Shown here piece by piece: positions 22,253 through 33,709 of a DNA stretch of 64,000 nucleotides. The position numbers and the translations under genes are program-made. The notes beneath the pieces were generated by a model. The model worked only from the letters and a program-made list of their open reading frames with translations. It had not been told where the DNA came from and searched no databases. The DNA is from Phytophthora sp. 'mugwort' (Eukaryota > Oomycota > Peronosporomycetes > Peronosporales > Peronosporaceae), in NCBI GenBank assembly GCA_033558025.1, contig JAUCEF010000008.1, positions 930,001-994,000 of the forward strand, in the 5' to 3' direction. Numbering within the stretch: the stretch's first letter is position 1; every line of letters begins with the position of its first letter.

Positions 22253-22780
22253 ATGCTTGACTTGGCGGCCCGTGGGTCACTCGAAGACTCAACCCTGCGT
22301 ATGCTTTTGAATAAGTTGTTCGGGAGTAACACTGCAGTGGTAGTGATCGATCCAGCGACGGTGTATGTCACCATCCATGATGGATTCATAATAGACCAAG
22401 ACGGGCTAGCCAATATTCTGCGTGGTGTCTCCAATGGACGCATTTTGGTTCCGATTAATTGTAACGGTAGCCACTGGACTGCAATTATTGTGAACCCGGA
22501 CGGCAACGAGATACTGATTTACGACCCGATGCGCTCAAGTTGTATTGCAAGTGTCCGAGCCGTGGCGCAACGTTTGCTGCCTTTGCTACCGCGCCAAGAG
22601 ACGGAGGGTTGTCGCGTGCGCACGCACGAGTCTACGCTAGGTATAGAAACAGATAGCTATAACTGTGGGGTGTACGTCCTCGTGACACTAGAACTATTGT
22701 GCGGGGCTGATTCATTAGGACCACTTAACAATAGGGTACTGCAAGGCCTCCGCTACAGGTACCTTACCATGTGCCTTTAA
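22253..22780 (+). pseudogene. Ulp1/C48 cysteine protease domain of the MULE
   Basis: An open frame of 175 codons. The catalytic His is in NCNGSHWTAIIVNPDG (about 22456-22503), the Asp in ILIYDPMRSS (about 22513-22540) and the Cys in TDSYNCGVYVLVTLELL (about 22651-22700). The spacing H-D-C with SxNCGxYV matches Ulp1/SENP proteases, which cleave SUMO-like tags. All three residues are intact although upstream parts of the element are broken. No conventional start is evident; it is taken as the C-terminal part of the MULE protein. Confidence 0.82.
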
Positions 22781-24137
22781 ATTAATTAAATTATGTTTCT
22801 ATATGATTGTTTGAACGTGTTGGTCTTCTCTGTCTTGAGATCTACAGCCCTAACTCACAGATCCGTATTGTTTGTAAGTTGCAACTTCAACTCGGATTGA
22901 ATGAGGCTTCCGACACACATTGAAAACTTTCTCATGATGCAGGGGTCGCCATTGTCCCTCGCCAGATGGCTATGTCTTCCGTCTATGCAGGACGGTGCGT
23001 ATAGTTTGGTCACGCGACATTGCTCTGGCTCTCCCTCCAGTCGGGCCGAGTAGGTGGGAGTCGGTCACCAACCGGTCGCAATAGCCTCGTCACATGTCCC
23101 TCAGCCGGTAGCAGCAATACGTGCCATAAATAAATCAGTGGCGAGTTTTAGTTGGAAATTCGAATAATTTTGGCGAAACGAAGAGCCTCTCGAGTAACTG
23201 TGATGTACCTTCATCTGCGGAGAGTCGTTGCGCAGAATCTCTGGTGGAGACTATGGCGGCAGAGGTCCTGATCAACCAGCCGATCCTATTTGCTGCTGAA
23301 CCCACCTCGCCAGACCTTGACAGCTTCATAGCGGAAATCCTGCTCACATAGGCGACAACATTAGCGCCACATTCGCTCCTACACGGATTGCGAGACATAT
23401 CAAATTCGGCTCACGTGGAAGGTTATGGGGCTGTGATTCGTCCGTCAATGCTTAGGACAACAAGATTTTCGTCGAGCTGTGGTATACCAGCCGCGCTCCC
23501 TACCCACTGCGCTAGCCGGACAGACAGCTTCCTGCCAGCCGAGTGCTGTTTGCATGGATGATGTCCACTCTATTCAACGTAAACTTGAGGTATTCGGCTT
23601 GTTGCTTTTCGAAATAATCTAGCGAGCCGCTTAACTTCGTTTTTTAAAAAAAGCAGACTACGGCATGGAGTACTTAAACGTGTTGTGATTCACAACAGGT
23701 GATTCACCCACTTGTGTACTTCGGTTCCAGCCCCTGACACAGCGACGGGATGTACAAAGGCTTCCTCGGGTTAAACCGCGCCAAATCATCGAGGAAGCTT
23801 TATCTTGGTGGAGCATGTACCTGTTTATCCAATACGCAGTACCTGCCCTTGGATGTGCCAGCTGAGACGATATTACTTAATACCATCAACAAATTTATAT
23901 GTAGTAAGCGAATAGTCCAAGCCCCCAAACAAGGCGAAGAGTGACGTAGCATATTGTTTTAATAAAAAATAATATTGCCTAAGCAATATTTTGTACTTCC
24001 AGTTAGTAGTAATTTTTAATGGGGGGAACTTCCTTACCAATGGGTTACGGCAATCACTAGAAATTGGATCCCCATGTCTAAGTATTTCGACTAATCTGAC
24101 CAATACCGGGGATCAATGTGAATCTGTTAGCTGGTAT
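22781..24137. other. Intergenic, no supported gene
   Basis: A minus-strand frame of 87 codons (23135-23398) and a plus-strand frame of 64 codons (23750-23944) start with ATG, but neither has a recognisable feature. The segment from 23945 to 24137 is AT-rich and includes the 3' flank of the minus-strand ABCG gene. Confidence 0.5.
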
Positions 24138-26009
24138 TTAGCCCTCCTTACGTAAGTTGAGCCACAAACCAATGAATCCGATCGTGCGGAACCCGAAGTT
24201 AATAGCCAACAGGATGAGGCCGTCACTGAGGGCTGTTCGTGACTGCAGACTAAAATTCTTCAGCACATCAGCTCCTGTGCGTGCAGTGCAGTTTTCAATA
24301 GCTTCATTGCAAGCAATTGACGGCACCTGGTTCCAGAAAATCTTCATCATCGCCTCGAAGCCGTACTTGATCGGGGAAACATACTGGATCCAAACAAAAT
24401 ACTTGGGGCAATCGTCCGAGTTGATCAGCAAGCCTCCGAACAGCAGAAACGGAAGGATGATGATCATCCCAATGATCGGGGCGATATCCACTCTGCGAAC
24501 CAAGCAAGAAACCATATAACCCAAGCCCACAGCACAACTGTTGACGAGGATCATGATAATCTGCTGATAAATGTAGACGTCGAACCCGTGGCCAACACCA
24601 ATCAAGAGATAGGCTGGCACGAAGAATATAATCGGCAAAATGATCTGCATCGGGATCTCACTCAAGTTCTTCGAAAGATACCACGAAAAGAGGTAGTACA
24701 ATCCGGCTCTGTATTCGCGAATGATTATTGGGATCTCCATCGGCACCGAGATGAACACTGGGTTCGCAGAAGCAAATGTTTGGTTGACAACCAGGAAGAA
24801 GAAGCCACCAGTGAAGTTCTGAATACCTTTCTGGTCCAAATCAAGCTGCAGGTAGATGAGGCCAACAATAAGAGCAATAAAGAGCGTCTGGAAGATCGCT
24901 GCTCGGAACCCTAGGCGATCGCGTACGAATCGAACCACATTGCGCTGTGCCAGTACACTAATTTGGCCAAAGACACTCAACCTCGAGTCATGGTATTCTT
25001 CGACCTTGATTTCTCCGCTAGGTGATTCGATTGGAGGCAGAGTCAGGTGCTGAGCCCACTCTGCCTTCAGCTTTTCAACACGCGCAACTCCTTCCGCGTC
25101 GGTAGCTTTGTCCATGACGACGAGCTGCTTCATAAAGTAATCTGTCGGATTCATTAACGACGGACAAGCATATCCCAGCGACGCGAAGTAGTCTACAGAC
25201 TCCAACGCTTTCCCTTGATACACAGGTGAACCATCTGACAATAAATACAGCTGGTCGAAGAGAGCAAACAACTCTGATGATGGCTGGTGGATCGTAGCAA
25301 TCACTGTACGACCGTCGCGAGCAATCTGTTGCAACTGCGTCGTCACCGTCTCCGCCATGAAGCTGTCCAGACCCGACGTGGGCTCGTCGACGAACAAGAT
25401 GGACGGGTTCGTCAAGATCTCGGTGGCAAACGACAGCCGCTTCCGTTCTCCCCCAGAAATGCCTCGAAGCGAGACGCCACCAATGAGCGTGTCTCGACAC
25501 TTCATGAGTCCCAATTCCTCCATCACTTCGTCGACGCGCTTCATGTATTGCTGCTCTGTAAATGTCTTGGCCATGCGCAGTTTGGCCTGGAAGACGAGGT
25601 GCTCCTTCACGGTGATAGTCTGATAGAAAAGGTCGTCCTGCATGACGTAGGACGTGAGTCGCTTGGTGGCGTCGCTCCATGGCTGGCCATCGAGCACGAT
25701 TTCTCCCTCGACGGCTTTGTTGCGACCAGAGATACAGTCGAGTAAAGAGCTCTTGCCAGCTCCAGAAGGCCCCATGATGACGAGTAGCTCGCCTGGTTTT
25801 GCTGTACCACTCACGTTTGCCAGAATGACCTTCTCTTCGGCTTGCTTCGTACGTGGGTTGAGAATTGTCGCCTTAAGACGGAGATTGCGCCACTGCAGCG
25901 TGAACTTTGGAGTATCCGACGTCACAAACTTGGTGTCGTCATAAGGCCTGGGGGTCTTAATCTGCACGAAATGGTCTGGAACGGAGTCGTCTTGAGCGAG
26001 CGAGGACAT
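24138..26009 (-). CDS. ABCG-family half-transporter, 623 residues
   Basis: A compact White/ABCG-type half-transporter: nucleotide-binding domain first, six membrane segments after. Walker A GPSGAGKSS (80-88), Q-loop YVMQDD (121-126), signature RGISGGERKR (182-191), Walker B LFVDEPTSGLDS (205-216) and H-loop TIHQPSSE (239-246) are all intact. Hydrophobic segments include FQTLFIALIVGLIYL, FFFLVVNQTF, IILPIIFFVPAYLLIG, IIMILVNSCAVGLGYM, IIGMIIILPFLLFGGLLI and a last one near the C-terminus. It should dimerise in a membrane and export lipids or toxic small molecules; substrate cannot be told. Unlike the ABCG at 5448-8279 it has no secreted head. The ATG at 26009 is the first in frame before a normal N-terminus. 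Confidence 0.96.
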   Translation of the reverse strand: MSSLAQDDSVPDHFVQIKTPRPYDDTKFVTSDTPKFTLQWRNLRLKATILNPRTKQAEEKVILANVSGTAKPGELLVIMGPSGAGKSSLLDCISGRNKAVEGEIVLDGQPWSDATKRLTSYVMQDDLFYQTITVKEHLVFQAKLRMAKTFTEQQYMKRVDEVMEELGLMKCRDTLIGGVSLRGISGGERKRLSFATEILTNPSILFVDEPTSGLDSFMAETVTTQLQQIARDGRTVIATIHQPSSELFALFDQLYLLSDGSPVYQGKALESVDYFASLGYACPSLMNPTDYFMKQLVVMDKATDAEGVARVEKLKAEWAQHLTLPPIESPSGEIKVEEYHDSRLSVFGQISVLAQRNVVRFVRDRLGFRAAIFQTLFIALIVGLIYLQLDLDQKGIQNFTGGFFFLVVNQTFASANPVFISVPMEIPIIIREYRAGLYYLFSWYLSKNLSEIPMQIILPIIFFVPAYLLIGVGHGFDVYIYQQIIMILVNSCAVGLGYMVSCLVRRVDIAPIIGMIIILPFLLFGGLLINSDDCPKYFVWIQYVSPIKYGFEAMMKIFWNQVPSIACNEAIENCTARTGADVLKNFSLQSRTALSDGLILLAINFGFRTIGFIGLWLNLRKEG

Positions 26010-27465
26010 GGCTGGGTCCTTGTGCGCTAGACGGCGAGTTGCGTTGTGAGGCCAGTGGACGGCGGTGGTACGTGTGGCTCGAATTACGTCGGTCTTTCCA
26101 GTCCAGTGCGTCTCCGAGCCGAATTCTTGGCAGCTGAACCTTCGGTTATGTAACGCAACTTGTATGTTGCCCTCCCTACTTGCACTCTTTCGTCAGATTG
26201 CGCTATTTTTTGCTGTTATAATATTAGACTAGTATCGTCGCAACAGACGGTGGTGCCGCTTGACGACGTTGAATTGGGCACTATCACGCCTGGCTTAGGG
26301 GTGATTACTCCGACTGGCACGCATTCTTGACATTCGCAGCAATCATAAAGACACAGAATGTACGCATTCTCTGCAATCATAAAGACACAAAATGTAGCCA
26401 TGCGTTGCAATGAGGAACGGCGGAATGATAGTGATTGTGGGGGGGGGGCTCTTGGAAAGATATAGACGCCGTGCCCAACCTGAACTTCAACGAATGGTTA
26501 ACCTTAACTAGCGTTACATTATTTTGTTTTCCGCAGTTTCAAATAGGTTCTAGTGATTTCTAACAGCTAAGATGTACTCGGAACTCGGAATAAATTATTA
26601 TTATTCAATAATAGCCCCCTTCTGTGATCTTTCACACACACACAAGTATTAATTCCATGTGATGTAACTTTTATGCCTGGACGAGCCCTTGTCGTCTCTG
26701 TAGCTGGAGGAGGTCGATAACTTCCTTTAGTGCTTGCGCTCGCCGCGGCCATTGTCGCCTGCGAGAGGGAGCAACCGAAGGTTTGTTGAGAGCTACAAAG
26801 GAGGACGAACTAGAGAAACGTATGCTTATCTACTCATTGCTCCTAGTAAAGCCATTTTTCTAAGACTGTATCAAATCTAGGTATTCCTATAATGTTGCAG
26901 ACGTGGTCTCAATCGACTGTATGCCAAGTGTGACGCCACTGGTCCTGCCTGAACAATCTCTTACTCATTCAAAGGAATAAAACATTGCGTTAAACTTGCC
27001 GTTTCCGACGCATATGCCGCTTAAAAGAGTTCAGTCCCGAGCCCAAAAAGCGTATTCTCCACATTTATTGCCAAGTCATAGAATTGAGAGGAGTCCAAAT
27101 GCACGGTTTTTTAGGACGCTTCCCTCGGCGCTCCGCTCTTGTTGCCGATTTTGCGGGGGTGGTTATTCATTTATTTCCAAACTAATAAATATTTTACTTA
27201 TTCTGGTTAGGGAGAAATCGTAGTGTTCAGTTCAATCTATGCGAGTTGTAGTCCCAGAGGATCCGTTAGCACATCGAGAAACAGCGGTAACCCTTCTCCT
27301 TTAAATTAACCACGTACCAATGAATCGAAAAAGTTGGCTAAGAGCTGGAGTTTTGACGAACCCATAGGTGACGCACACTCATTTGGAAACATGTTCTAGC
27401 AAAAAAAATGAGCTTTGTTCGCATATTTTGTCTAAGTATTTAAAAAAGGAACAATCTGTACATTT
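26010..27465. other. Intergenic between ABCG (start side) and effector (stop side)
   Basis: Promoter side of the ABCG gene and 3' side of the effector gene. It holds a short direct repeat (26318-26398), a CA run near 26633-26644 and a G run near 26440. Plus-strand frame 26996-27223 has no recognisable domain. Confidence 0.6.
26318..26398. repeat. Imperfect two-copy direct repeat
   Basis: Unit ACGCATTCT...GCAATCATAAAGACACA occurs twice, with GCAATCATAAAGACACAGAATGT and GCAATCATAAAGACACAAAATGT offset by 34 bp; the first copy has about 8 extra bases inside. It lies about 300 bp upstream of the ABCG ATG (minus strand). Confidence 0.7.
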
Positions 27466-29484
27466 TTAGCCTTCGTATGTTTCCTTGTATTTGGTGGTGT
27501 ATCTTGCCAGAAGATTCGTGCTCGCTTCATCCGTCCCCGCCATTTTTTTTACGCCTTCTGGGACCTTCTTGGCAAGAACCCACTTGTTGATCAGCGAGGC
27601 CTCCAAATCCGAGGCGACTTTTCTGGTGCTCTCGACTTCTTTTGCCGCGTTTAACATCTTGACTATAGCTGTATCACGGAAAAACGTTCTAAAAGTGTCA
27701 ACCATTGACACTTTCGCACTCGGGAACTTGACATTGAAATCTGTTAAGTATGTGGCCCACGTATTTAACAACGGATTGGTCAGAACGTCGTCCACTGCTT
27801 CATCAAGCCTGAGCGCACTGAAAATATCCTCCGGTGTGTCTTTATCGGCCAGCCAGCGTCCGATTTGGTCGGTCTGCAACTTTGTAGCGAGCTTCTCCGT
27901 ACTCGGAACTTTCTCTGCCGAAATGAGAATTTTTGCTAGGGCATCGTCCTCGTAACTTCTCGCCAATGCTGAAATCATTGTGGTTCTCCTCTCGGGGTCC
28001 ACCTTGTTGAAACGCTCCAAGAAGTTGGTATACATACCCCAAAGCGGGCTTTGGAAAATTTTCTCCCCTGCCTCGTTCAACTTGAGATGTCTAAAAACAT
28101 CGTCGGGGGTATTAAAATTAATCATCCATCCCTTGAAAAGATCGTCTTCAAATCGCTGAGCCATATTCTGCGAGCTCGAGATCTGCTTTCCTGCGAGAAT
28201 CGTGTTCGCTAGCACATCGTCATCAAAGTTGTCGCGTAAGATATTGATCGTCGAAGCTTGTTTCTTTTCGTTAGTCGGCTTCAAGTTGAGATCCTCCACG
28301 TATTTGAGCCAATTGCTGAGCTGTGGATTTGACAGGAGATCATCTGCTGCCTTATCGAGTTGTAACAGCTTGAAAATTTCATCTGGGTCTTTGTCAGTAC
28401 CCAACCAGCTCTTGAATTGTTCGGCCTGAAGTTTGGCGGCAGTACTTTTCGTACTTTCCACCTTCCGCGCTGCTACTAGTATTGGAGTCAGTGTTTCGTC
28501 GCCAAGGTGCTCCATCAATTTTGCTACCACGGTCGTCGCCTGGTCGGGGTTCTCCTTGTTGTAGTAATTAATGAACTTCGACCACGTTTGGAATCTAGGA
28601 CTGGCGAGAAGCTGATCTCCGGCCTTATCGAGGGAGAGCACCGTGAGGAGTTCATCTGGTGTTCTTTTCTCCTTTATCCAGAACTGAACCTGCTCCGCCT
28701 CCAATCTTTTCGCGGGTAAAGAAGTACTCTGGATCTTCTTCGCTGCTTCAATAATTTCCAGTACTCCTCGATCCTTGTAGTTTGCCGTCAGCGTAGCGAT
28801 CAAAGAGACTCGATTCTTCTTGTTCTCTGGTTTAGAATTGTAGCGCTTCATGTAATCGATCCAAGTAGTAAGAAAATGGTTGCCAAGGATGTCATCAGCA
28901 TCCTTGTTAAGCTGAAGGATCTTGAACACATAATCAGGTGTTTTTTGAGAAGCCAACCAATCCTCAATTTGTCGGGCCTGCAATTTGGTAGCGAGACTAG
29001 TCGTACTCTCTGCCTTTTTGCCTGCTTCAAACATCATCCATAGAGCATCGTCGGTATAACGAGCCTTCAACACCCTGAGCATTGCTGCTTCTGGATTTGA
29101 TTTCACCACAGAGGTCATGTAGGTAGCCCAATCGTTGATTTTCGGGCTGTCAAAAAGCTGTACCCCTGCCTTGTCAAGCCCATACTTGTGGAGCGCGTAG
29201 TCGAACTTCCCTTTGCTGGACCATTTCCTAGGCGTGATTTTCGTCTTGAACAAGTTCGTAAGCTTATCAAAACCAGGAATTGAACTGAGACCGAGCACTC
29301 GCTCTTCGTCGTCCTCATTCTCGGTACTTTCGCCCCTCAAGAACCTGGGATTGCTGTCTGCAGAGATGGATTGAACTGAAGCGAAGAAGCTGGTAGTTTT
29401 CGCCGTCGACTTTTCTGCTGCAGCGGAGTTGGCGAGGCAAGCAGCAGCAACAAATAACAACATTGTAACATCGCGAAGCCGCAT
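27466..29484 (-). CDS. Secreted RxLR-dEER effector with tandem WY/LWY-type repeats
   Basis: A 672-residue intronless protein. Residues 1-23 are a signal peptide (hydrophobic LLFVAAACLA). RFLR at 47-50 and DDEER at 58-62 form the RxLR-dEER host-targeting module of oomycete effectors. From about residue 90 to 645 there are six modules of roughly 90 residues, each with a pattern like PD.VF..L.L..A.D.L...P....W..Y, followed by EST..A..L...Q...W; a partial seventh ends the protein. This is the WY/LWY helical-bundle architecture also known from PSR2, an RNA-silencing suppressor of very similar length. Orthology to PSR2 is inference only; the count of complete modules here is six by eye. It acts inside host cells if functional. 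No stop or frameshift breaks it. Confidence 0.93.
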   Translation of the reverse strand: MRLRDVTMLLFVAAACLANSAAAEKSTAKTTSFFASVQSISADSNPRFLRGESTENEDDEERVLGLSSIPGFDKLTNLFKTKITPRKWSSKGKFDYALHKYGLDKAGVQLFDSPKINDWATYMTSVVKSNPEAAMLRVLKARYTDDALWMMFEAGKKAESTTSLATKLQARQIEDWLASQKTPDYVFKILQLNKDADDILGNHFLTTWIDYMKRYNSKPENKKNRVSLIATLTANYKDRGVLEIIEAAKKIQSTSLPAKRLEAEQVQFWIKEKRTPDELLTVLSLDKAGDQLLASPRFQTWSKFINYYNKENPDQATTVVAKLMEHLGDETLTPILVAARKVESTKSTAAKLQAEQFKSWLGTDKDPDEIFKLLQLDKAADDLLSNPQLSNWLKYVEDLNLKPTNEKKQASTINILRDNFDDDVLANTILAGKQISSSQNMAQRFEDDLFKGWMINFNTPDDVFRHLKLNEAGEKIFQSPLWGMYTNFLERFNKVDPERRTTMISALARSYEDDALAKILISAEKVPSTEKLATKLQTDQIGRWLADKDTPEDIFSALRLDEAVDDVLTNPLLNTWATYLTDFNVKFPSAKVSMVDTFRTFFRDTAIVKMLNAAKEVESTRKVASDLEASLINKWVLAKKVPEGVKKMAGTDEASTNLLARYTTKYKETYEG

Positions 29485-30589
29485 GATCTCGCGTACCGGA
29501 AAGCAATTCGTCGAGGGTACTTATCGGATTGTGTCGCTCCTCGACAATACTTTTAAGTAATACCAGCATATACATGTACGTAAGACGCATGGAGCGCTTG
29601 TGCGTGTTTCTGCGCATCCAGTCTCAAAACTGTATCTGCCCATGACTCTGGCAGACCGTAATCAATAACGTAAAAGTGATGTCGACTAGTTATCACGCTA
29701 TCATGAGATAACGCAACATCAACATAGTATGTAGGTGCCGGCGGCATCGGCAATTGCGACGAGGGCGCCGACCAGTACCGTACCAGTATTGACAACGTAG
29801 TGTGCATGCCTTGAGACAGAGGGGGAATTGCGGGGAGACCCAAAGAACCAATAAGGGACTCAAATAGATCGTTGGCAGATACGTTGTTGGGATTGGAAAA
29901 AAGGTCGTTGATAGAGACCTTATTGCTAATACATAACAGGTGTCACTGCGACGTGCAGTGCGGCAACGCAAATGGGATCCCATGATAACTGTAGTGTCTG
30001 AAGACACGCTGGATGAACGTACTTCAAGTAAAATACAAATTGAGCTACTCCTAACACGGCTAGCTGGCAGTCATCCTGCTTGACGTTATGAGAGCCTGAA
30101 GTGCCTGGAGCCATCACCTTTTGCGTTATGCCTAGTACTTGATATTTTGTTGTCATCCAGATGTGCGTTATGATAGTGGAGCCTTGACGCCGCCATCAGG
30201 CTGGTCCTTATTGACCAAAACCAGCCTGCTTGTTTTGCAGCTATTAGCTTGGAGAAGGATACGTGTACGTGTATAGCATTCAGTATTGATATAATATCCT
30301 CCACAAGCCTGGCCCAGCTAATTGAAGGCTCGTGTTTGTAGCGATATTATTTCTGTGGTATGGATGAACATAATACCTAGCGTATGGTCGCGTGAGCCAA
30401 TAGAATCTTCATGTGATAATTTCAGCAAATCATATCCCATTCTTGAGTAATTTTGGCCAATAAACATCAAGGGTTAGGAGTTGTTGATATCGACAAGTGG
30501 TCCCGCATAATATCGGCAGTGACAGCCAGACATCTTATCGGTGATACATAAATCAAGTCATTCGCACATTCAAGTTACCAGCCGACATC
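29485..30589. other. Effector promoter side and intergenic sequence
   Basis: Upstream of the minus-strand effector. I did not find a convincing oomycete Inr within 100 bp of its ATG. No other gene or repeat is supported up to the Crypton relic. Confidence 0.5.
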
Positions 30590-32540
30590 TGATTCGGAAA
30601 TTATAAGCCTGCAAGACCTTGCCCCTGAGAACACGAAGCGAGCGCAAGCGACAGCGATAAACGACTTTAAAGTTTTCTTCGCGTCGGAGAACACCACTCT
30701 CGATTTCATCCGCGCTACACTTCTGGCCGACAGCAGTGGTTCCGCCTTCGTGAAGTCGCCCGACCGCTTTGCGATGCGATGAATCTCGTATTTGCACATG
30801 GGCGAGGCGGTAAGTTGCGAGAGCGAAACACTGTGATAAGCTATTACTGCAACGTCAATAACTGGCTGTAGGAAGACTTCCCACAGCATCGTCATGCCAT
30901 CGAGCACCGGCTACTCAAGATGGATCGGATTATGGAACGTTACTGTCTCTATCGACAGCAAGGTGGATTGTGACCAAGGTTCGAGCCTGCACAAAGGAAG
31001 ACTTGCATTTTCTGCTCGATGGGCTGTGTTTCGATGCCACATCAGGCAAGAGTACCAAGACGCAGCGCTACTCTACATCATGTGGTACGCGTTTGGACGA
31101 GCGTCTGACCTTGCTTTTTTGGCATTCTCCAAAGTGCAACATGTCCGTGCCTTCAGGGGACGTGCTCTTCCTTTGTACAATCCGCGCAAAAACGTCAGAT
31201 AAAGAAGGCATCTCTCTTTCCAGACAAGCGCTCGTCATCGCGAACCCACTGCACGCAATTGATATGGCGTTAGCGATGCAAACGTTTCCAGCATCATCGA
31301 TACTCGACCTCGAGCGGCTTTCATATACAAGGAGGATCCGATGACGGACGATACACCATTGACTGACGCAATTGTCCAGTTCGACAATGAAGCTGAGCCG
31401 ATGCGTACGTCGCCAGATATGACCGCAGCGACAAGCATCAGCCTCACTGAAAAGATAAGGTTACGTCAATCGCATGCTCAAGGTTGCAAGTGCACGTCAT
31501 GCCATGGCTGGTGTACCGTTGGGCCTATCATCGCATTCGTTCTGGCGAGGTGGCGCACAGCGGGCTAATACAGATTCATCGCTAAACCCGCAATTTATCT
31601 TCGGCCGTGGTAGATAGAATACGACGGCGACAAACAAGGCATTTGCGTATGCATTCAATACGACAAGCGAGGACAGGGAAATCTCGAAGGCGCTTAGCGA
31701 CTGGAAGTCCGGAGAATGCCCGACCATACCTAGGCTGAGAAGCTTCGTCACATCAACGGCTTAAAAAAATCTGGAGGTTAGGTCGCCTGGTATTCCCGTC
31801 CAGCTTCGGTCTTGCAGACAGTTCCTTGACCCTCGATCAGCAAGTGGCAAATCTTCTCGTTACGTCTATGATCCAGTACTTTCCGGAAGTCCACGACAGG
31901 TATCCAATGAGTCAGTACACGTCGCGAATGCGCATCTGTCTCTTTTCCACCCAAGCAGCGGTACCTGAACTTCTAGCTTGGCGGGTGCAACTGAATCATC
32001 AAGCAAGTGAGGGTTGCGCGAAAGAAGACAAGCCCAGCATATAGACGCGAACAAGGAGCGGTCCTTACGCATTGCTGAGCTGGAAAACGAATACCGATTG
32101 GTAGCTGTGCTGTTGTCGATCTCGATTGCGCTGTAGGGGAATTTGCTCGTGAATTTCAAGCATCTGTGACTAAATGACCCCGCCAGTCGCACCCAAGGTG
32201 CGTTCAGCTTCGAAGCCTGCAGCATCGCCTTGGTTTGAGTGGTACACAAAGATACCTAGACACTGGCAGGTCTGCAAACATCGACAGTACAAGTCCCAGT
32301 CAAAGCAGATAGTTGCCTTCATGACGTTGCTCTTACCTCACGGATTTGAGCTCGACACTTCCAAAGCTGAGTACTCGGACCGTGTTCTCGAAGTTGGTAA
32401 ACCGCCCAGGCAAGCATGAACGTTTTCTTACGCGATCGAGACATCAAACGCAAGTTTGGATCAGGGCTTCTAAAACAACTTCGTGCCCTTCATCGCGATG
32501 GAGTTTTAAAAAACGATATCATGCCGCTTAACAAATAAAA
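30590..32540 (+). pseudogene. Crypton tyrosine recombinase with GCR1_C-like tail, decayed
   Basis: Near full-length relic. N-terminal core-binding region: SLQDLAPENTKRAQATAIND and FFASENTTLDFIRATLLADS (about 30600-30760). Core: EYQDAALLYIMWYAFGRASD (about 31050-31110), then PLHAIDMALAMQTFPASSIL (about 31245-31305) after a frame change. The tail at about 32200-32510 reads WFEWYTKIPRHW, SKQIVAFMTLLLPHGFELDT and LLKQLRALHRDGVLKND, the GCR1_C-like DNA-binding module also seen at 1109-1435. Several frameshifts and stops make it non-functional. Cryptons move with a tyrosine recombinase and lack terminal inverted repeats, so its ends cannot be fixed by eye. Confidence 0.75.
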
Positions 32541-33690
32541 GCAATATAGTGGGGGTGACCCAATCCGACATGTGTATTACCCTGTGATCCCATGTTCCGC
32601 ACAACAAGGTTGACGCCATTGACACGCCACACTGCGGTTTGAGCGGTCTGTGGAACAGCACAGCTCGCGGGGCAAGCAGCGCACCTTGCTGTCTCTACAC
32701 ACTATTGCTACCCATAGAACCTGCATATACGCTAAAACAATCATAGCGTGGTTAGCATGGCAAAACAACCTAGTTAGCTCTTTGAATCTAACCTGGTGAG
32801 CTACGAGGGGACCCGCCTCCCCCCGCACGCGAACGCCCCACGCGCGTCGCCGTCGCGTCCGTTGCTACTGCTTGCTTGATCCTACTGGTGATGACGATTG
32901 TGTTGTGGGGGGAGGTCGATTCCGCAACCTCGTTTATTCGCCCTCGAACCTTTCCAGCCAACAAGCTAATTAATAGTTATGCCGAATAAAAATAATGCAT
33001 ATGTTTTTATTCTGTCCAATCTTTTTGGTGTCGGCATTGTCGGTCGGTGTCAGCCAGTTTACGCTATGGATGGATATCCTCACCGTTCCGACGGTACTTA
33101 AGCGGGACTCATACAAACTTTAAGGTAGACGGTGTAAATCTTCTGATAATGTGCCAAATATATACAGAAATCAAGTATGTCGGATATTCTGATTGGACCA
33201 CGTTTTTAGAAAGGATGTCATGTCACCCAGCGAGTATATGCGACTATACCTGTGGTTTGCATGCCGGGTGCGTAGCACGTGGATGCAAACCCTGGACCAA
33301 GCATTGCCGACGCTTCGCATGCGAGCCGTAGCGGGGTTAGGGTTCTGTCACTCGAGCATTTAGGGGGTCTGGTTTAAGAACAGGGGCAGGAGATATGTGT
33401 CACTCCTTCGTTTAACGTATTTATGTAACTATCGAAAAGTATAGGGATGACGAAACCGTCACGATATGCCAGACGCATCATGTACTTCCTATAATGTGTT
33501 ACATGTGCAACGTGTTGAAGGTGAGATATCCAATTGGTAGTTCAGCGAATACCTGTTATTTGGGCATGCTAGCAGGTGCAATAGGACTGCAGACCTACTG
33601 ACTGCGTTGTGGCAGGAGATCGCAGTGAATTTGAAAAACATTGCGTTTTTTTTGTCAAACCCACCGCAATTTTTATAATGGACTTGTTGC
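32541..33690. other. Intergenic with one short inverted repeat
   Basis: No gene supported. GGTTTGCAT/ATGCAAACC forms an inverted repeat (33254-33262 with 33283-33291). If the Gypsy element at 33710 had a 3' LTR it should lie here, but I could not find its partner. Confidence 0.45.
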
Positions 33691-33704
33691 GGGGGGGGGG
33701 GGGG
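33691..33704 (+). repeat. Run of 14 G
   Basis: Uninterrupted G homopolymer at the edge of the Gypsy relic; a likely site of length variation or assembly error. Confidence 0.9.
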
Positions 33705-33709
33705 TGTTC

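Larger units (their letters stand above)
18880..22780 (+). mobile_element. MULE (Mutator-like) element with Ulp1-type protease, decayed
   Basis: Collinear plus-strand pieces: a FAR1-like N-terminal region (LLGSWSSFQLYFRVYQAASF at about 18880-18940; WQTYSRKFVCTYAGAYKSRG at about 19100-19160), a helix-turn-helix-like segment (EVMDTVSELRKAGAKKKNIL at about 19540-19600), the MULE transposase core, a SWIM-type zinc finger, a repetitive linker with an AT-hook-like RGRPKRKSK, and a Ulp1/C48 protease. This composition is that of MULEs that carry a SUMO-protease-like domain, known from plants. Stops and frameshifts interrupt the N-terminal part. Terminal inverted repeats were not found by eye. Confidence 0.8.

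Noticed and set aside
33691..33704. G14 run as the polypurine tract of Gypsy B
   Set aside because: On the coding (minus) strand it is a C run, so it cannot be a polypurine tract.
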